Below are positions 43,063 through 54,785 of a stretch of DNA of 64,000 bases, piece by piece. The notes under the pieces are model-generated. The model was not told where the DNA came from. It searched no databases and saw nothing but the letters and a program-made list of their open reading frames with translations. Both the position numbers and the translations under genes were made by a program. The stretch comes from Diadema setosum (Eukaryota; Echinodermata; Echinoidea; Diadematoida; Diadematidae): the NCBI RefSeq assembly GCF_964275005.1, contig NC_092692.1, forward strand, positions 13,709,584 to 13,773,583. The letters are read 5' to 3'. The stretch's first letter is position 1; each line of letters opens with the position of its first letter.

Positions 43063-45192
43063 CCAACTGGCCACGACTTCAAAATGACGTCAAAATCACG
43101 TCCATTTCCCTTGTTCTTGAAGAAAAGGCGTCTTTCAGATGTACAATTCCTTGTTTTCTTTTCCAATATACGTTAAAAAGTCATGAATTGACGTGTAAAC
43201 GACGTGCTCATGACGTTCTGACGTACATCTTGTCTTTAGAATTGTGATTTACATGTCATTAAGACGACTCTTATATGACGTCTTTTGGACAACTTCCTTT
43301 TGAGCAAAAATACGACATATTGACGTCAGTTTGAAACGTTAATATGACGTCCAGTATCTTTGTTTATTTTCGTCTAAAAGATTTTTTTTGACGTCAGTCT
43401 CGTCTTTAAATTAGTAATTTACACGTCTTTATGACGTCTTTGTATAACAACCCAGACGTCACAAAGACGTCACAAATATGTCGTCTTTTAGACGTCATCC
43501 ATTTGAGCAGAAATACGACTTTCTGGCGTCAGTTTAAGACGTCTAAATAATGTCTGCTTTCTTTGCTTATTCATGTTAAACAAACGACAATTATTGCGCC
43601 TTTCTGAAGTCTAAATAATGACGTCATTTTTATATCTTCCATTTCAACAAAAATTCCTCTTATTGTTGACAGTTTCGACGTCTTTCTGACGACAGTAATG
43701 ACGTGATAATGTCGTCATTCTGACGACAGTATGTCGCAAAGCAAACTGATATAACTCTATAAAACTCTATAATTAGTAGGCCTAATTATATGACGTTATA
43801 AAGACGTTGAAAAACTTACGTAAACGTAACGTTAATATGTCGCTAATATAACGTCATAAATACGTCGCAAAACAACGTAAATTTAACGTCATAATACGTC
43901 ATTGATATGACGTGATAAATACGTTGCAAAGCAAACTGATATAACTCTACAAAACTATAATTCGTAGGCCTAATTATATGACCTCATGAAGACGTCAAAA
44001 AACTGACGTGAACATAACGTTCACATGTCGTTAATATAACGTCATAAATACGTCGCAAAACAACATAATTTAACGTTATAATGCGTCATTAATATGACGT
44101 GATAAATACGTTGCAAAGCAAACCAATATAACTCTATAAAACTATTCGTAGGCCTAACAAAATGACGTCATAAAGACGTCGCAAAACTGACGTGAACATA
44201 ACGTTCATATTTCGCTAATATAACATCATAAACACGTCCCAAACAATGTAGCCTAAATTTCACGTTATAATACGTCATAAATACGTTGCAAAACAAGCTG
44301 ATATAACTCTACAAAACTATAATTCGTAGGCCTAATTATATGACGTCATAAAGACGTCACAAAACTGACGTGAACATAACGTTCACATGTCGTTAATATA
44401 ACGTCATAAATACGTCGCAAATCAGTAAATTTAACGTTATGATACGTCATTAATATAATGACGTGATAAACACGTTGCAAAAAAACTGATATAACTATAA
44501 AACTCTATAATTCGTAGGCCTAATAATATGACGCTACAAAGACGTCGCAAAACTGAAGGGAACATAACGTTCACATGTCACTAATATAACGTCATAAATA
44601 CGTCCCAAAACAATGTAGCCTAAATTTTACGTTATAATACGTCATTAATATGACGTGATAAATGCATTGCAAAGCAACGGTAATTTTACTTCACTTATGC
44701 GTCGTAAATACGACGTGAATAATACGTCACAAAATTGACTTGAATTTTACGTCTTTAGTTCGTCGCTAATATGACGTCACAAATGCGTCGCAAAACTGAA
44801 GAAAATTTCACGTTAATACATCGCTCATATGACGTCATAAATGCGTTGTAAAACAAAGTATATATTACGGTATTAAGACGTCATTTAAATAACGCTATGA
44901 ATACGTTGCAAACCAACGTAGATTGCGTCATTAATACGTGTTTATGACGTAAAAATTACGTCGCAAAATTGACGTAAATTTTACGTCATCAATATGTCAC
45001 CAATATTAGGTAATAAATACGTCGCAAAACTGACGTAACACATCAGGAGGTCCATAACATGATGTGATAAATTCGTTTCAAAGAGACGTTGAAATCACGT
45101 CATTTTCTGGTCATTTTCAGACTTGCGACAACTTTGACCATGTAGTTGCGACCAAATTGAGACGTCTTTTTGACCTCCGTCTGCTAGCTGGG
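43063..45192. mobile_element. 2.1-kb ACGT-saturated repeat block with inverted ends
   Basis: A hand count gives about 85 ACGT tetramers in 2.13 kb, mostly as GACGTC, AACGTT, TACGTC or ACGTCATAAATACGTC. About eight are full TGACGTCA palindromes. The central part (43740-44690) is a tandem array of about five units with a period of 175-192 bp, each starting GATATAACTCTAYAAAACT and GTAGGCCTAATTATATGACG. The edges CCAACTGGCCACGAC and the complement of CCAGCTAGCAGACGG are imperfect inverses, suggesting a transposon. No reading frame. Confidence 0.7.
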
Positions 45193-45638
45193 ATGTTCAT
45201 AAAGTTTGTTCCATCCCTTTCTGCCAATTCAACCGCTCACATGACTACTTTAGAATTAGTGATATATGTTTTTCCTAACCAATTTCTGTGCATTTTCTGC
45301 ACGCATCCTAATGCATCCAGGCTGTAGAAATCGACAACTTTTGCTGATCTGAGATACAACGTCAAACGTTGAAATAGATGAATTTACAGGTCTGAAACCT
45401 AAAGTAAGGGGAAGTCCAAACTAAAGATAACTTCTTTAAAAGAAAAAAAAAAACCTTGGCAAATAGGAAAATATTGTTGGTTAAAGATTGAGGAAAACTT
45501 TCTCAAGAAAGGTATCATTCTAATTTTCAACAAATTATAATCGATCAAGAAAATCAGGCAATCTATGACGTTTCCAGCGACTTCCTATACAAGAGAATAG
45601 AAAAGAAAGTACATGTATGCAAAATTACATATTCTAAC
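45193..45638. other. Intergenic, no gene seen
   Basis: Nothing recognisable. Confidence 0.4.
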
Positions 45639-45996
45639 GTAAAGGCATCATTTACCTTTTGCATATGAAACAAAAACCCAGCATCGGTGCTTCAAAGTAG
45701 TTCTTAAATGTGCGTTAGGGATAGAAACAACCAATGTAAATATTTGAACCATTATCATCGATGTTATGTATTTTTAGATAAACAAAATGTGTACAATAGT
45801 TATAATAAAAATGTTTCCAGATTAAACCGTCCACAGTTATGGTTTAGTGAGAAAAAATAGTGATATCTCCTTATATTTCATGCTTTATTGAAAACGTTTT
45901 ATATGGTGGGATGTGGAATGACCTACACATGCATCAAAAGTGATATCTTGAACATTTTTTAAATCACTGTTCTCAACGGTAAACAGGACCTTTAAA
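45639..45996. mobile_element. MITE with TTTAAAGGY-N-TTTACC ends, copy 2
   Basis: TAAAGGCATCATTTACC at the left and GGTAAACAGGACCTTTAAA at the right. The interior aligns throughout with 11167-11558. Confidence 0.75.
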
Positions 45997-46289
45997 ATAC
46001 ATGTTTGTATTCCATTTTAAATTCATCCTCTTTATATAGTAATCACTCTAAATATTTTACAAATAACCTCTGTGACATCAGTTCTATTACTTCATCAAAA
46101 CATCATGGAAAATACATTTCAGATAAATTTCTCAATGATATCTTTACAAATGCCTACGAAGGAGAAAATTATCAAAATACTCTTCATAAATTAAGTGACG
46201 AGCACATCAAAACACCACTTTTCTGCGGGGGAGGGGGGCAGAATGAATTTTTGAACACTGTGTAGGTGATTAATTCCTAGTGGAGCACA

Positions 46290-46362
46290 TCTTGGTTTCG
46301 AACCAATGTTGGCTCAACCTTATACATGCACGTAGTTAACTCGTGCCACGCTGGACTAACCA
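46290..46362 (-). mobile_element. Degenerate tRNA-like retroposon head
   Basis: On the minus strand, GGTTAGTCCAGCGTGGCACG precedes CATTGGTTCGAAACCAAG, a B-box-like motif. The cloverleaf is not complete. Confidence 0.4.
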
Positions 46363-47285
46363 TTCATGGAAACGTCACATGGATGTTGGCACAATGTTTC
46401 ATTGAATACTGTCATTTCTTTTAACATCTTTAAACCGTAGATTTTTTTATGTTATACAAATGCGATCCTATACACTAACCCTTCACAGACAGCTGTTAAC
46501 GCCATCCTAACAGTTGACTAGCAAATTACTATATCATACACTATCTCAGCTGTTGTAAAACAAAAACAAAAGAACAATCGTATGGATGTAATTTATACGG
46601 TTTTGTCAAAAAACATAGACTTACATTTTTGTACGTTCACACACGTATACGCATATAAACGCACACACACGCACGTAAATAGCCTTCGAGATTTTTATAT
46701 ATACAATCACTTATTTAGACGTAAAGATGTATTAATTTATATTGTTTAAAAGTTTTATATAGTTATTATAAATCTGATACATATTTACATACTTGTGTAT
46801 GTTAATGCACACCACACCCAACACAACGTTGATTTATACAGATTAATATTTCTTTAATGTTATATATTTCTGACAATGACATTGACATTGTATTGCTGTA
46901 TATCTCTTGTGTGTTTATCATGTCTATGTATCCATGTTAAACGTGTGCTCTGTATATTGTATGTATCGATGTAACTTGTATGCATGCTAACAAAACAAAT
47001 TTCCAGAAACGGACAATAAAATCGAATTGAATTTAATTAAAATGAAATTTCTTTTACCTCACGGCCTATGTATACATCATTATATCAATCAGCACTATTA
47101 TCCTACCCCCCCCCCCAAAAAAAAAAATCATTCGTGGCTTGTCAACGGACACCACCTGACGCTCACTCCACTTTTGAGGCTGCCGCGTAAGGCAGCCCAT
47201 AAATAATCTGAACACAAGTGATCGCTGTCAGTGAAAGTGACCAGTGATTTGTAACTTAGCTTGAAAAAGGCACCCTCCCGTCTAC
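46363..47285. other. Intergenic, possible retroposon 3' region
   Basis: AT-rich. GGACAATAAAATCGAATTGA near 47015 has the look of a LINE or SINE tail. A poly-C/A tract lies at 47106-47126. No gene. Confidence 0.35.
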
Positions 47286-47353
47286 CAGGGAGGTGAGAGA
47301 ATTTTAGTCTCACCTCCCTGCTAATATACCAGCAGGTGAGTCACCTCCCTGGT
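47286..47353. repeat. Nested CAGGGAGGTGA palindromes
   Basis: CCAGGGAGGTGAGA pairs with TCTCACCTCCCTG, then CCAGCAGGTGAGTCACCT and CCCTGG form an overlapping palindrome. The centre contains TGAGTCA (AP-1 consensus) within CAGGTGAGTCACCT. Confidence 0.7.
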
Positions 47354-47879
47354 TATGTTGTACACGATATACCGAGTGCCGAGTTTTGTAAAATGATATA
47401 CTGTACTTGCTAAATGGCTTGCTCATGTGAAACGTCTTCGAATAAAGCTCCAATTTACCATGTACGACTTGTGTCCTCACTTCTCATTTTCCTCTGGAAC
47501 TTCGATTAATGGGAACGTGTTACTGTTGAGTGTGTACTTGCAGTGCGAACAGAATAATACACAAAAAAAAAACTTTGAAAAAAATGATATTCTTCATTAG
47601 AATTTCATCGATATCAGGCCCATGTTTACAATGAAATTAATTTGAACAAATATAAGCAGCTGAATTCTTATCTCTTGTGCTTCTAAATCGTATTTTTCTT
47701 ACACACAGTACAATATAGGCCTACAGTGTATATAACCATGCGTAGCGTATTACTTGACATACAATTCTGCATGAATATCTCAGAAAAGGCTTTCTGATTA
47801 CTTAGTAACTTCAAGCCAATCCATATCTGCCTTACGCACACACTTGTGCTGCTGAATCACCTTCTTTTTTAAACACACA

Positions 47880-48145
47880 CACGCACACACACACACACAC
47901 ACCTACACACAAACCCGTTGTTATGTTTGAGGGACGTGCCATTCACATTCGAATCTGATTCTGTGTTAGCAGACGACCATGCCACTGGTATATGTGTACA
48001 TACTGTACAGCAGTACAGTAGAAGTCCAAGCGCATGCGTACAAAACCAGCCAAGTACACTGATAGTCTTTGCTCAAGTGACACAATTGGCAATTTCGACG
48101 CGTTAGGGTTACGGAAAAAAAAAATCGCGACCGGGCCTTTAACGT
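47880..48145 (-). repeat. Inverse copy of 39615-39880
   Basis: It starts with a CA tract, then TTAGCAGACGACCATG, CACTGATAGTCTTTGCTCAA and TTTCGACGCGTTAGGGTTAC. It ends at the partial MITE terminus CGACCGGGCC. Confidence 0.75.
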
Positions 48146-48191
48146 CTTGATAGGTTCTCTTCAACAGTTTCAACGGTTTGGTGGGCAGTGA

Positions 48192-48545
48192 GTTGAATTG
48201 GCTCAGTCGGTAGCGCGTCTGCCTCACGATCTTAAGGACCCGGGTTCGAACCCGAGTCTGGACTGAGCAATGTTGTGTGTAAACATACCGTCCCCTCTAT
48301 AGCAAGAGGCAAAACACTCTCTCCCTCGGATAGGACATAAAATGGAGGTCCCGTGTATGAGAGAGTCACAACTCATGCACGTAAATGATCCTGCTTCATT
48401 CATTCATCGGAAAGAGCAGGGTGTTTGACCCCGTGAAGTGGTCCCACTTCACATCCAACTGGACCCCATGGAAGACCAGCTTAACGTATCAGCTGAATAT
48501 GGGCTGTCCAGCCATCTTCTAAGATAGAAATGAACAAACAAACAA
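48192..48545 (+). mobile_element. tRNA-derived SINE, copy 2 (intact Pol III boxes)
   Basis: A box TTGGCTCAGTCGG and perfect B box GGGTTCGAACCC. The body and tail match 21464-21824, including CCTCGGATAGGACATAAAAT and the (CAAA)n end. This is the better preserved copy. Confidence 0.85.
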
Positions 48546-49672
48546 ATGGCTTTCATTAGTGTATGTGTTGAATTCGGTGAAGGAGCGCGAAGGTAACATA
48601 CGAGATAGGTTTCGAAACACGAGTAAACATGACAGGGATACGAGAGGATGGTTAAAATACAGCAAGGTGTAGTGTCCATTTCATATGGGGCCTCGTTTTA
48701 GCAAAACCTTTCAAGCCAGAGTTGCCGCGATAACGTGAGGGTAATCTTTTTTCGCTCTGCCTGTTAAAGCAGTCTCCACTGTTGCTCGGAAGTTGTTGCG
48801 GTAACTTTTGCCCAATTCTACCCTAGCCAGCTAGGGTAATTACCCCGACATTACCCCGACGACCTTTCTGCTAAAACGATCTCGCGGTAACATTCCTTTG
48901 ATGCACTTTACACTCTTGCACAATAGTCAAAACAGAATGACAAACCGCTCATCGATTATGTGCATTGATTTAACCACACCCCTTTCGTGCATGAACGGGT
49001 ATAGGTTGTTATGGAAACCTACCCGGAGGTTTTTGGTTTGTGTCTGTTCAGACGGTACCCCTCGCTCTCCAGCTCCTGCGGTTTTATTGGTCACACGTGC
49101 GAGGTTAGGACTTTCGTTCTTAGGACGTTGTCCCGATGTAAGGTACGTCTGTTAAAACGGCTTTATACATCTAATCACTGCTGAACAATCATATCGCGTG
49201 GCAGGCATGAACTCTGTCAAGTTGCCATAATAATGAGCGACTGTACACCCAAACAGAAATGACTGTTAGCCCTCTTCCAAACCTGATGGTGACTTACGCA
49301 ATAATCCTGCCATCAAGTTACAAAAGCACGCACACAAAAGCAACGCAATATTGTTACCACGGATACAGGCTACGATGATGAGGAAAGGCATATGGGCATT
49401 AAACAAATGCCCATCCAAACACACAAATACAGCTCTTTACAAAAACAAAGTTAGGGACGATCATGTGCGTAATAGGGAAGTCGTACAACTGCAGCATACC
49501 GGCCACATGGTGGCTCGTAATATATACAGCGACGATGATAGGATTCAAGCAATAGCTCAGCAGACTGCCGTGCAAAGAACATCTTTTACTGATGTGAGCG
49601 CGTTTGACGGCATCAGTAGATATTCTGTACTGGGCAATTAGCATACATCCGAAAGGTTTGCTTCCATGCACT
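48546..49672. other. 5' flank of GPCR 1
   Basis: No gene seen. Between 48680 and 49160, phrases such as CTGTTAAARCRG and TACCCCGACGAC recur around GC-richer DNA and may be a decayed MITE. Promoter elements could not be fixed. Confidence 0.35.
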
Positions 49673-51136
49673 ATGGAGCCTCTGAGTGCATCTGAATTCA
49701 GTAATTCTGTGATTACAGATGAGCCTTTCAACACATCTAGCACGTCTCCTGCGCTTGGTGGACAGATGGCATTCGGCGTTATTTGGGGTTCTATGACCGT
49801 CCTGGCTGTCCTGAGCAACCTGCTGGTTCTGGTGGTGTTCTTCAACCACGCTAAGTGGCGGACCCACTCGAACTCCTTCCTTGCCTGTCTAGCCTTCACC
49901 GACTTCCTTGGCAGCATCACCTGCATGCCACAGGTGATGTGTCAGGTGCTCCACGACCGACTGCACTTCAAAAGCAACCACAAGCTGTTCATGTGGCATG
50001 AGCTTCTCAGCCATGTCTTCTTGCAGATATCCTGGCTGACCGTGGTGATGTTAACTATCGACCGATACCAGGCTGTATTCAAGCCCATTCGTCATCGCTT
50101 ACGACGCAGCCCGTGGACTGTCTTCGCTCAGGTGGTCGCCATCTATGTTTCGTCGGCAGTGGTGTGGCCTACCTTCGTGCTGTTGTATTGTGACATCCAT
50201 CATAAGCACAGCCTCCTCAATCAGGACTTGGGTATGAAGGACTGGTGGTCCCCGTACGCCGATAGTGTTGCTTCCGTTGTTATTGTGACGACAGTTCTCA
50301 TCTGGTTTCCACTGGCCATCACCACCGTGCTCAATGTAATTATATACCAGCGCATAAAACAACGCGGGCACGTCGACTTTGCAGGAGAGGGTGGGGATCA
50401 ACGGCAAGTTGTCAACGTCAAAAGCTGTTGTTGCATTTTTTACAGAGTAGGTCAGCCGACAGAACACGTTGAGGTACACCATGGGACACCGATCGAACGT
50501 AGTCAGATACTTCCGATACCTTCAGTATCATCAACTGTAGCCAGTCCTGAACTGTCGATTTCTTATCAGTATAACAGTGCAAGTGGCCCGATGGGAGCCA
50601 GTACAAGTGGGGAATCACGACCTACTCCTTCGAGCCCACAAACCACGAGAAGTGGCGGTGTAATGGGGTTAATGTCTGCAACCTTGTGTCGGGGTGACCA
50701 GAACAAGGTAGTCAATAGCGCACTGACTAACGTAAACTCTCCTGAAGTCTGTAGCTTTGAAATGATCAAAGTTTCATCCATGGACGTTGATCGATTGAAC
50801 CAATCTACTACATCTGATAGCAAAGCAGCAGGGCGAGGTGTATGCCTCAATGACTCGCCTAGAAACTCTGCTGATCTCCAGGAAGACACCGATTCGGAAG
50901 AGCATAGAAAGGACCAGTTGTCGAATGTAACGATTGAATTCCCCTCTGCTTCCGATGGCAACAGGCGAGCAAATAGGACGTCGACGATGCGAAGAACGCT
51001 GTGGCCAGACTTTCTTCCCGCCTTCAACACCTTCTTTCTAACCTTCCTCAGTTTAACAATCTCTGGTCTCCCCTGGGCACTCATTTCGTTACATCTCGTC
51101 CTCAATCCGGACAGCGTGTCGGAAAACCTGTATCGG
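49673..51136 (+). CDS. GPCR 1, exon 1
   Basis: 488 codons from the start to just before TM7. If unspliced, the frame would run 19 codons on to a TAG and lose TM7. Confidence 0.85.
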
Positions 51137-52194
51137 GTACGTCTCGTGGTTTTGACACTTTCTTCATATGGTTTGTGTAGATACATATTTTAGAAAGTGC
51201 GTTTGAACTTCTTCTGTCCCAGGAACATTGGAGAGTGTAGCTAACGTTATGGGGGTTTCAATGTCAACCGGCGCTAAAAAGGTACAAAAATAGTTGAAAA
51301 CTGGCGAACAAACGATTAATCGTTCCTATGATACATGCAGAATACACGCGCAACTTCTTACTAGTCAAAATTGACAGATTGCGTTTAAATCTAGTCTGTT
51401 GAAAGTAACGTCTAAGCACAGAGGATCTCACTAGTGCTGAGAAAGAGTTTAGAGCCTCAAAACAAAATGGAATGAATGAAATTACGAGAAATCCACAAGT
51501 TGGGGTTTGGGATTACGTTATTGAAACATTGTTAAAAGATGTTGAATTAGCTAAAAGCTGCTTTTCAGCAAGGCCAGCAAATAGGTATACAACAATCAAA
51601 GTAAAAAAAAAAAACAAAAAAAAAAACAAAGATAAATGGACAACATTGCGTGAAAAAATCCATAAATATATAAATGTAAAATGCAATCTACAGTGAAAAC
51701 ATAAAACATTGGAACGGAACAAACGAAGCTTATTACAAAACAAAAATACAAGCAAAATCTCAATGAGTTTGTCTTGGACTCCACTTTAAAAGCACCAGTT
51801 GTTTCAATTAAACCGGGTCCCGGCTTTGATTTGTCGTACATGCGCCTGTATGAGCATTGTTTTTGCTTTTAAATGTATAAATAATCTACTTCTTCTTGTT
51901 TCTGTGCCGAGTTGAATGAATTAAATTGAGCTTGAAGTGAGTGGTATTGCTATTGAGTAAATTCGAGTTATATGTATATAATATATATCTATATATATAT
52001 ATATATATATGAGAAAGGAAGGAGAAATCGGTGCGTAGCTTTGACATCATTATTCCTCTTACTGTTCCTCCTTTTCGGAAAAGCGCAAGAGTTGAATCTA
52101 CGCCCCGATTTCTCCTTCCTTTCTCATATCTCACATATGCAAAATTATCCAGGAGAAGCCAAAAAGCTGTTGTAGTGGTGACTTCTTTCACAAA

Positions 52195-52241
<47 letters not shown>

Positions 52242-52501
52242 TAATCAAAATTAATTCATAGGCGCAGATCGTTAGTGTAATAATCATTAAAATTGTATAT
52301 GTAGGGAGAATTCACCGGTTTCTGGTATTCTCTTGTTACCTCTGTATGCAGGCTTCAGTGTTCATGCTGTACACAAGACATGTGGCCCATCCTTTCTGCT
52401 ATGCTGTGACGGACCGCTACTTCCGAAGAGCAATCTGCAATATTCTCTGCCTACCTTGTCTCTGGGCAAAGCGCCTGGCTAGTAGTAGAACGCCAACTTA
52501 A
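49673..52501 (+). CDS. Class A (rhodopsin-like) orphan GPCR, 537 aa, two exons
   Basis: Exons 49673-51136 and 52352-52501 join in phase 0 (CGG|GTACGT donor; TATGCAG|GCT acceptor). A seven-helix protein is expected in the plasma membrane: TM1 about 34-58 with N49 (1.50), TM2 about 67-90 with D77 (2.50), TM3 ending in DRY (130-132), TM4 about 149-170, TM5 about 198-226 with P213, TM6 about 448-474 with P467, TM7 about 489-507. Intracellular loop 3 is very long (about residues 230-440) and Ser/Thr-rich, as in muscarinic or histamine-H3-type receptors. Odd points: residue 3.25 is Phe instead of Cys, 3.32 is Ser instead of the amine-binding Asp, 4.50 is Tyr instead of Trp, and TM7 has HPFCY for NPxxY. 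It has one sequon at N20. The ligand is unknown and an amine seems unlikely. ATG 49673 has A at -3 and G at +4. Confidence 0.88.
51137..52351 (+). other. Intron of GPCR 1 with TA repeats and inverted repeat
   Basis: (TA)n at about 51992-52010 and 52196-52240 bracket an inverted repeat. Its arms of about 35 bp (52011-52045 and 52092-52126) start GAGAAAGGAAGGAGAAATCG. No exon seen. Confidence 0.7.
52352..52501 (+). CDS. GPCR 1, exon 2 (TM7 and C-tail)
   Basis: The 49 codons plus TAA encode ASVFMLYTRHVAHPFCY and a Cys-containing C-tail (CNILCLPCLW), with possible palmitoylation after helix 8. Confidence 0.82.
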   Translation, partial: ASVFMLYTRHVAHPFCYAVTDRYFRRAICNILCLPCLWAKRLASSRTPT

Positions 52502-53389
52502 TTTAGAAAACAAACAAACAAACAAACAAACAGAAAAAAATGGACACTTGAATGTGACAGCCCTAAATCGTTGTTTCCTCAAGAGATTCAGCGAAAGGTC
52601 GACTTGCTGAGCTACACAACGTCGGCGAGTTTACTGTATAATGCCTGTATTTCCTGTAATTTGTCTTTGAAGTTCAGGAGCGCCAAATCACTACAGATCA
52701 ATGCAATGTCGATTTTTTCCTATTACATGTATATTATTACATGGGTTTTTCCCTTTTTTTTGTCTCTTTGCCAATGAAGTACATAAGTGATGAATCGCGT
52801 AGCTGTACAGTAAAGCTCTTCATATAATGCTTTAAACGACTTTTAAGGTAGTACTTTTATCAAATCAAACAATTAAGCTCAATGATGTATGCGCAGCATA
52901 TCTACGGTATGTTTTTATGCCGTGCTTTCGCTTCATCTGCCGAGCTGGAATGACTCTCCGGCGGAACTAATAATGTGGTACAATGATCCGCGCCTGCTTA
53001 ATCGTAATTAATCAGCATAGCAAGCAGCGATATGGACCGCTTATCTTGCCTAAGGTATTAGTAATAGATAACCGACAGAAATCGAACATTTAAACCACGG
53101 ATTCAATGCCAAGACTATACTCACATCTACACCTCGAACAATAATTGTGATTATACACAACAAAGAGGAGAGAAATGCCTTTTTGTATGGACAACCGGTG
53201 AAAATGTGTGACGATACGCTGTAATACCAAGATAGTGCGTATAAGAATCCAACATGGAGGATTTCCTAATCGAGAGACTGATACAAACTCTTCCACGTAA
53301 TGTAGGTATACTGTTAGCAGATACGTCATCAGCTGAAGTTTATGGCCATAATCAATGCGAAAAAAATGTTTGACGAAGTTGACGGAAGT
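52502..53389. other. 3' flank of GPCR 1
   Basis: A (CAAA)n run at 52510-52532 begins just after the stop. No further gene seen. No clear AATAAA within the first 300 bp. Confidence 0.4.
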
Positions 53390-54316
53390 AAAGACCGTGT
53401 CACACCTTTCCGGGCAAGTTATGCGGGCTTGCTGCGAGTAGGGATTGTCCAGCATGCAGGACAATTTTCTGCGAGCGGACAAGAATGTTTGCAAGTTTCG
53501 CACTTGTGTGTTACCTGCTAGACGCGTGCTACTTACCTTCTACCTACGTGTATTCCGTGTGACCTGCGCATGCTCAAGGCCTCGTCATATCGTATGGGGA
53601 AGTTTTGCGGGTTGACTTGCGGGGAAACAAATTTGCTACCCGGAGCTCTCCGCAGTTGGTCCGCGCCTGACAGTACCTAGCGCGTATCTCGCCAGTAGTT
53701 GCCCGGAGGTGCGCACGCAAGTCCGATTTACCCGCAACCAAGTTTTGAACATGACCAAAACTTTTTCCGGGTGAGTCGCGGGGATTGCCCGCAGAGGTCC
53801 ACGCAGAACGCCAGTAGGAGGCCCTTAGCAGCAGCACCTCGCAGGCTACTCCCACCCAGGTACTTTGCAGTCCCCGTATGCGGCCAAGATAGTGACATTC
53901 TGTGGGACTTCTGCCATTCCTTCCTTCACTGAGTTGTCAGCCCCCACGCGCCTGGCACGCAGCTCACACAGAATACCCGCAAGTAGAACTTAAGTAGAAC
54001 GCGTCCAGCAAGTAAGACAGATGCAAAACTTGCCCAAATCTTTGTCCGCCCTCAAAAATTTTCCGGTATGCTGGAAAATCCCCACACGCAACAAGCCCGC
54101 GTAGCTTGCCCGGAAATGTGTGACAGGGCCTAAACATGGATGCGGGTAAAAAAAAAAAAAAAAAAGGATTTGCGTGCGCATCTCCGGGCGACTACGGGTG
54201 AGATATGTGCTAGTTACTGTCATGTGCGGGTCATCTGCGGGGACCTTCGGGTAGTAAAAACTGTTCTTCCCAAGTCGCACGCAAGGCTTGCCCGGAAAGG
54301 TGTGACACGGCCTTTA
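53390..54316. mobile_element. 0.93-kb element with CCGTGTCACACCTTTCCGGG ends
   Basis: TAAAGRCCGTGTCACACCTT at both ends in inverse orientation. An additional internal terminus (CGGAAATGTGTGACAGGGCC) lies at about 54106-54132, so a shorter relative may be nested. The interior has repeats of TTGCGGGYANTTGCC type and an A18 tract at 54149-54166. Confidence 0.8.
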
Positions 54317-54785
54317 AGTATGACGAGAATGCCGTTCTAGATGTGATGGAACGACGGTAAAACTCAGGTGAATGCGCTCTCGATTCCTCTACTGGCTAGC
54401 AAGACTATACGATGCATGCGCAAGTTCATGTCATGCAGACAATTTTGCCGACGTGGACATAGAAAAACCCTAACATGTAATAACACATTGATCATCAAAG
54501 AAATCAAATGTATAGGAACACATTTACCTGCCTCCTAACTCTTTCCTTTTTTCTCCTTCTTTCAGCTTTTCTTTCTTCAAATCAATTGGCATTCAGTGCA
54601 CAACATTATTGCTTTATCCGGTTAGTGAATGAAAGAATACTTCCTTGCTCTTTTCTTTTCATGTGTATAATGTATAATTTGCTACATGCATTTTATGCCG
54701 TTATGTGTTCATCAATTATTTCAGGTTATTCATTTTGCATGAAACTGTGCTGCTCGCAATTCAGCATGCTTTCACTTTTCTAGCA

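Noticed and set aside
46005..46265. 86-aa frame SNHSKYFTNNLCDISSITSS...
   Set aside because: Starts at the edge of a MITE, is AT-driven in composition, and has no homologous copy or splice context.
48192..48270. A genuine tRNA gene
   Set aside because: The A and B boxes are good but the sequence continues into a SINE body shared with 21464, and the acceptor stem does not pair convincingly.
50566..51186. 206-aa minus-strand frame inside GPCR 1
   Set aside because: Shadow of the plus-strand coding frame, with no domain of its own.
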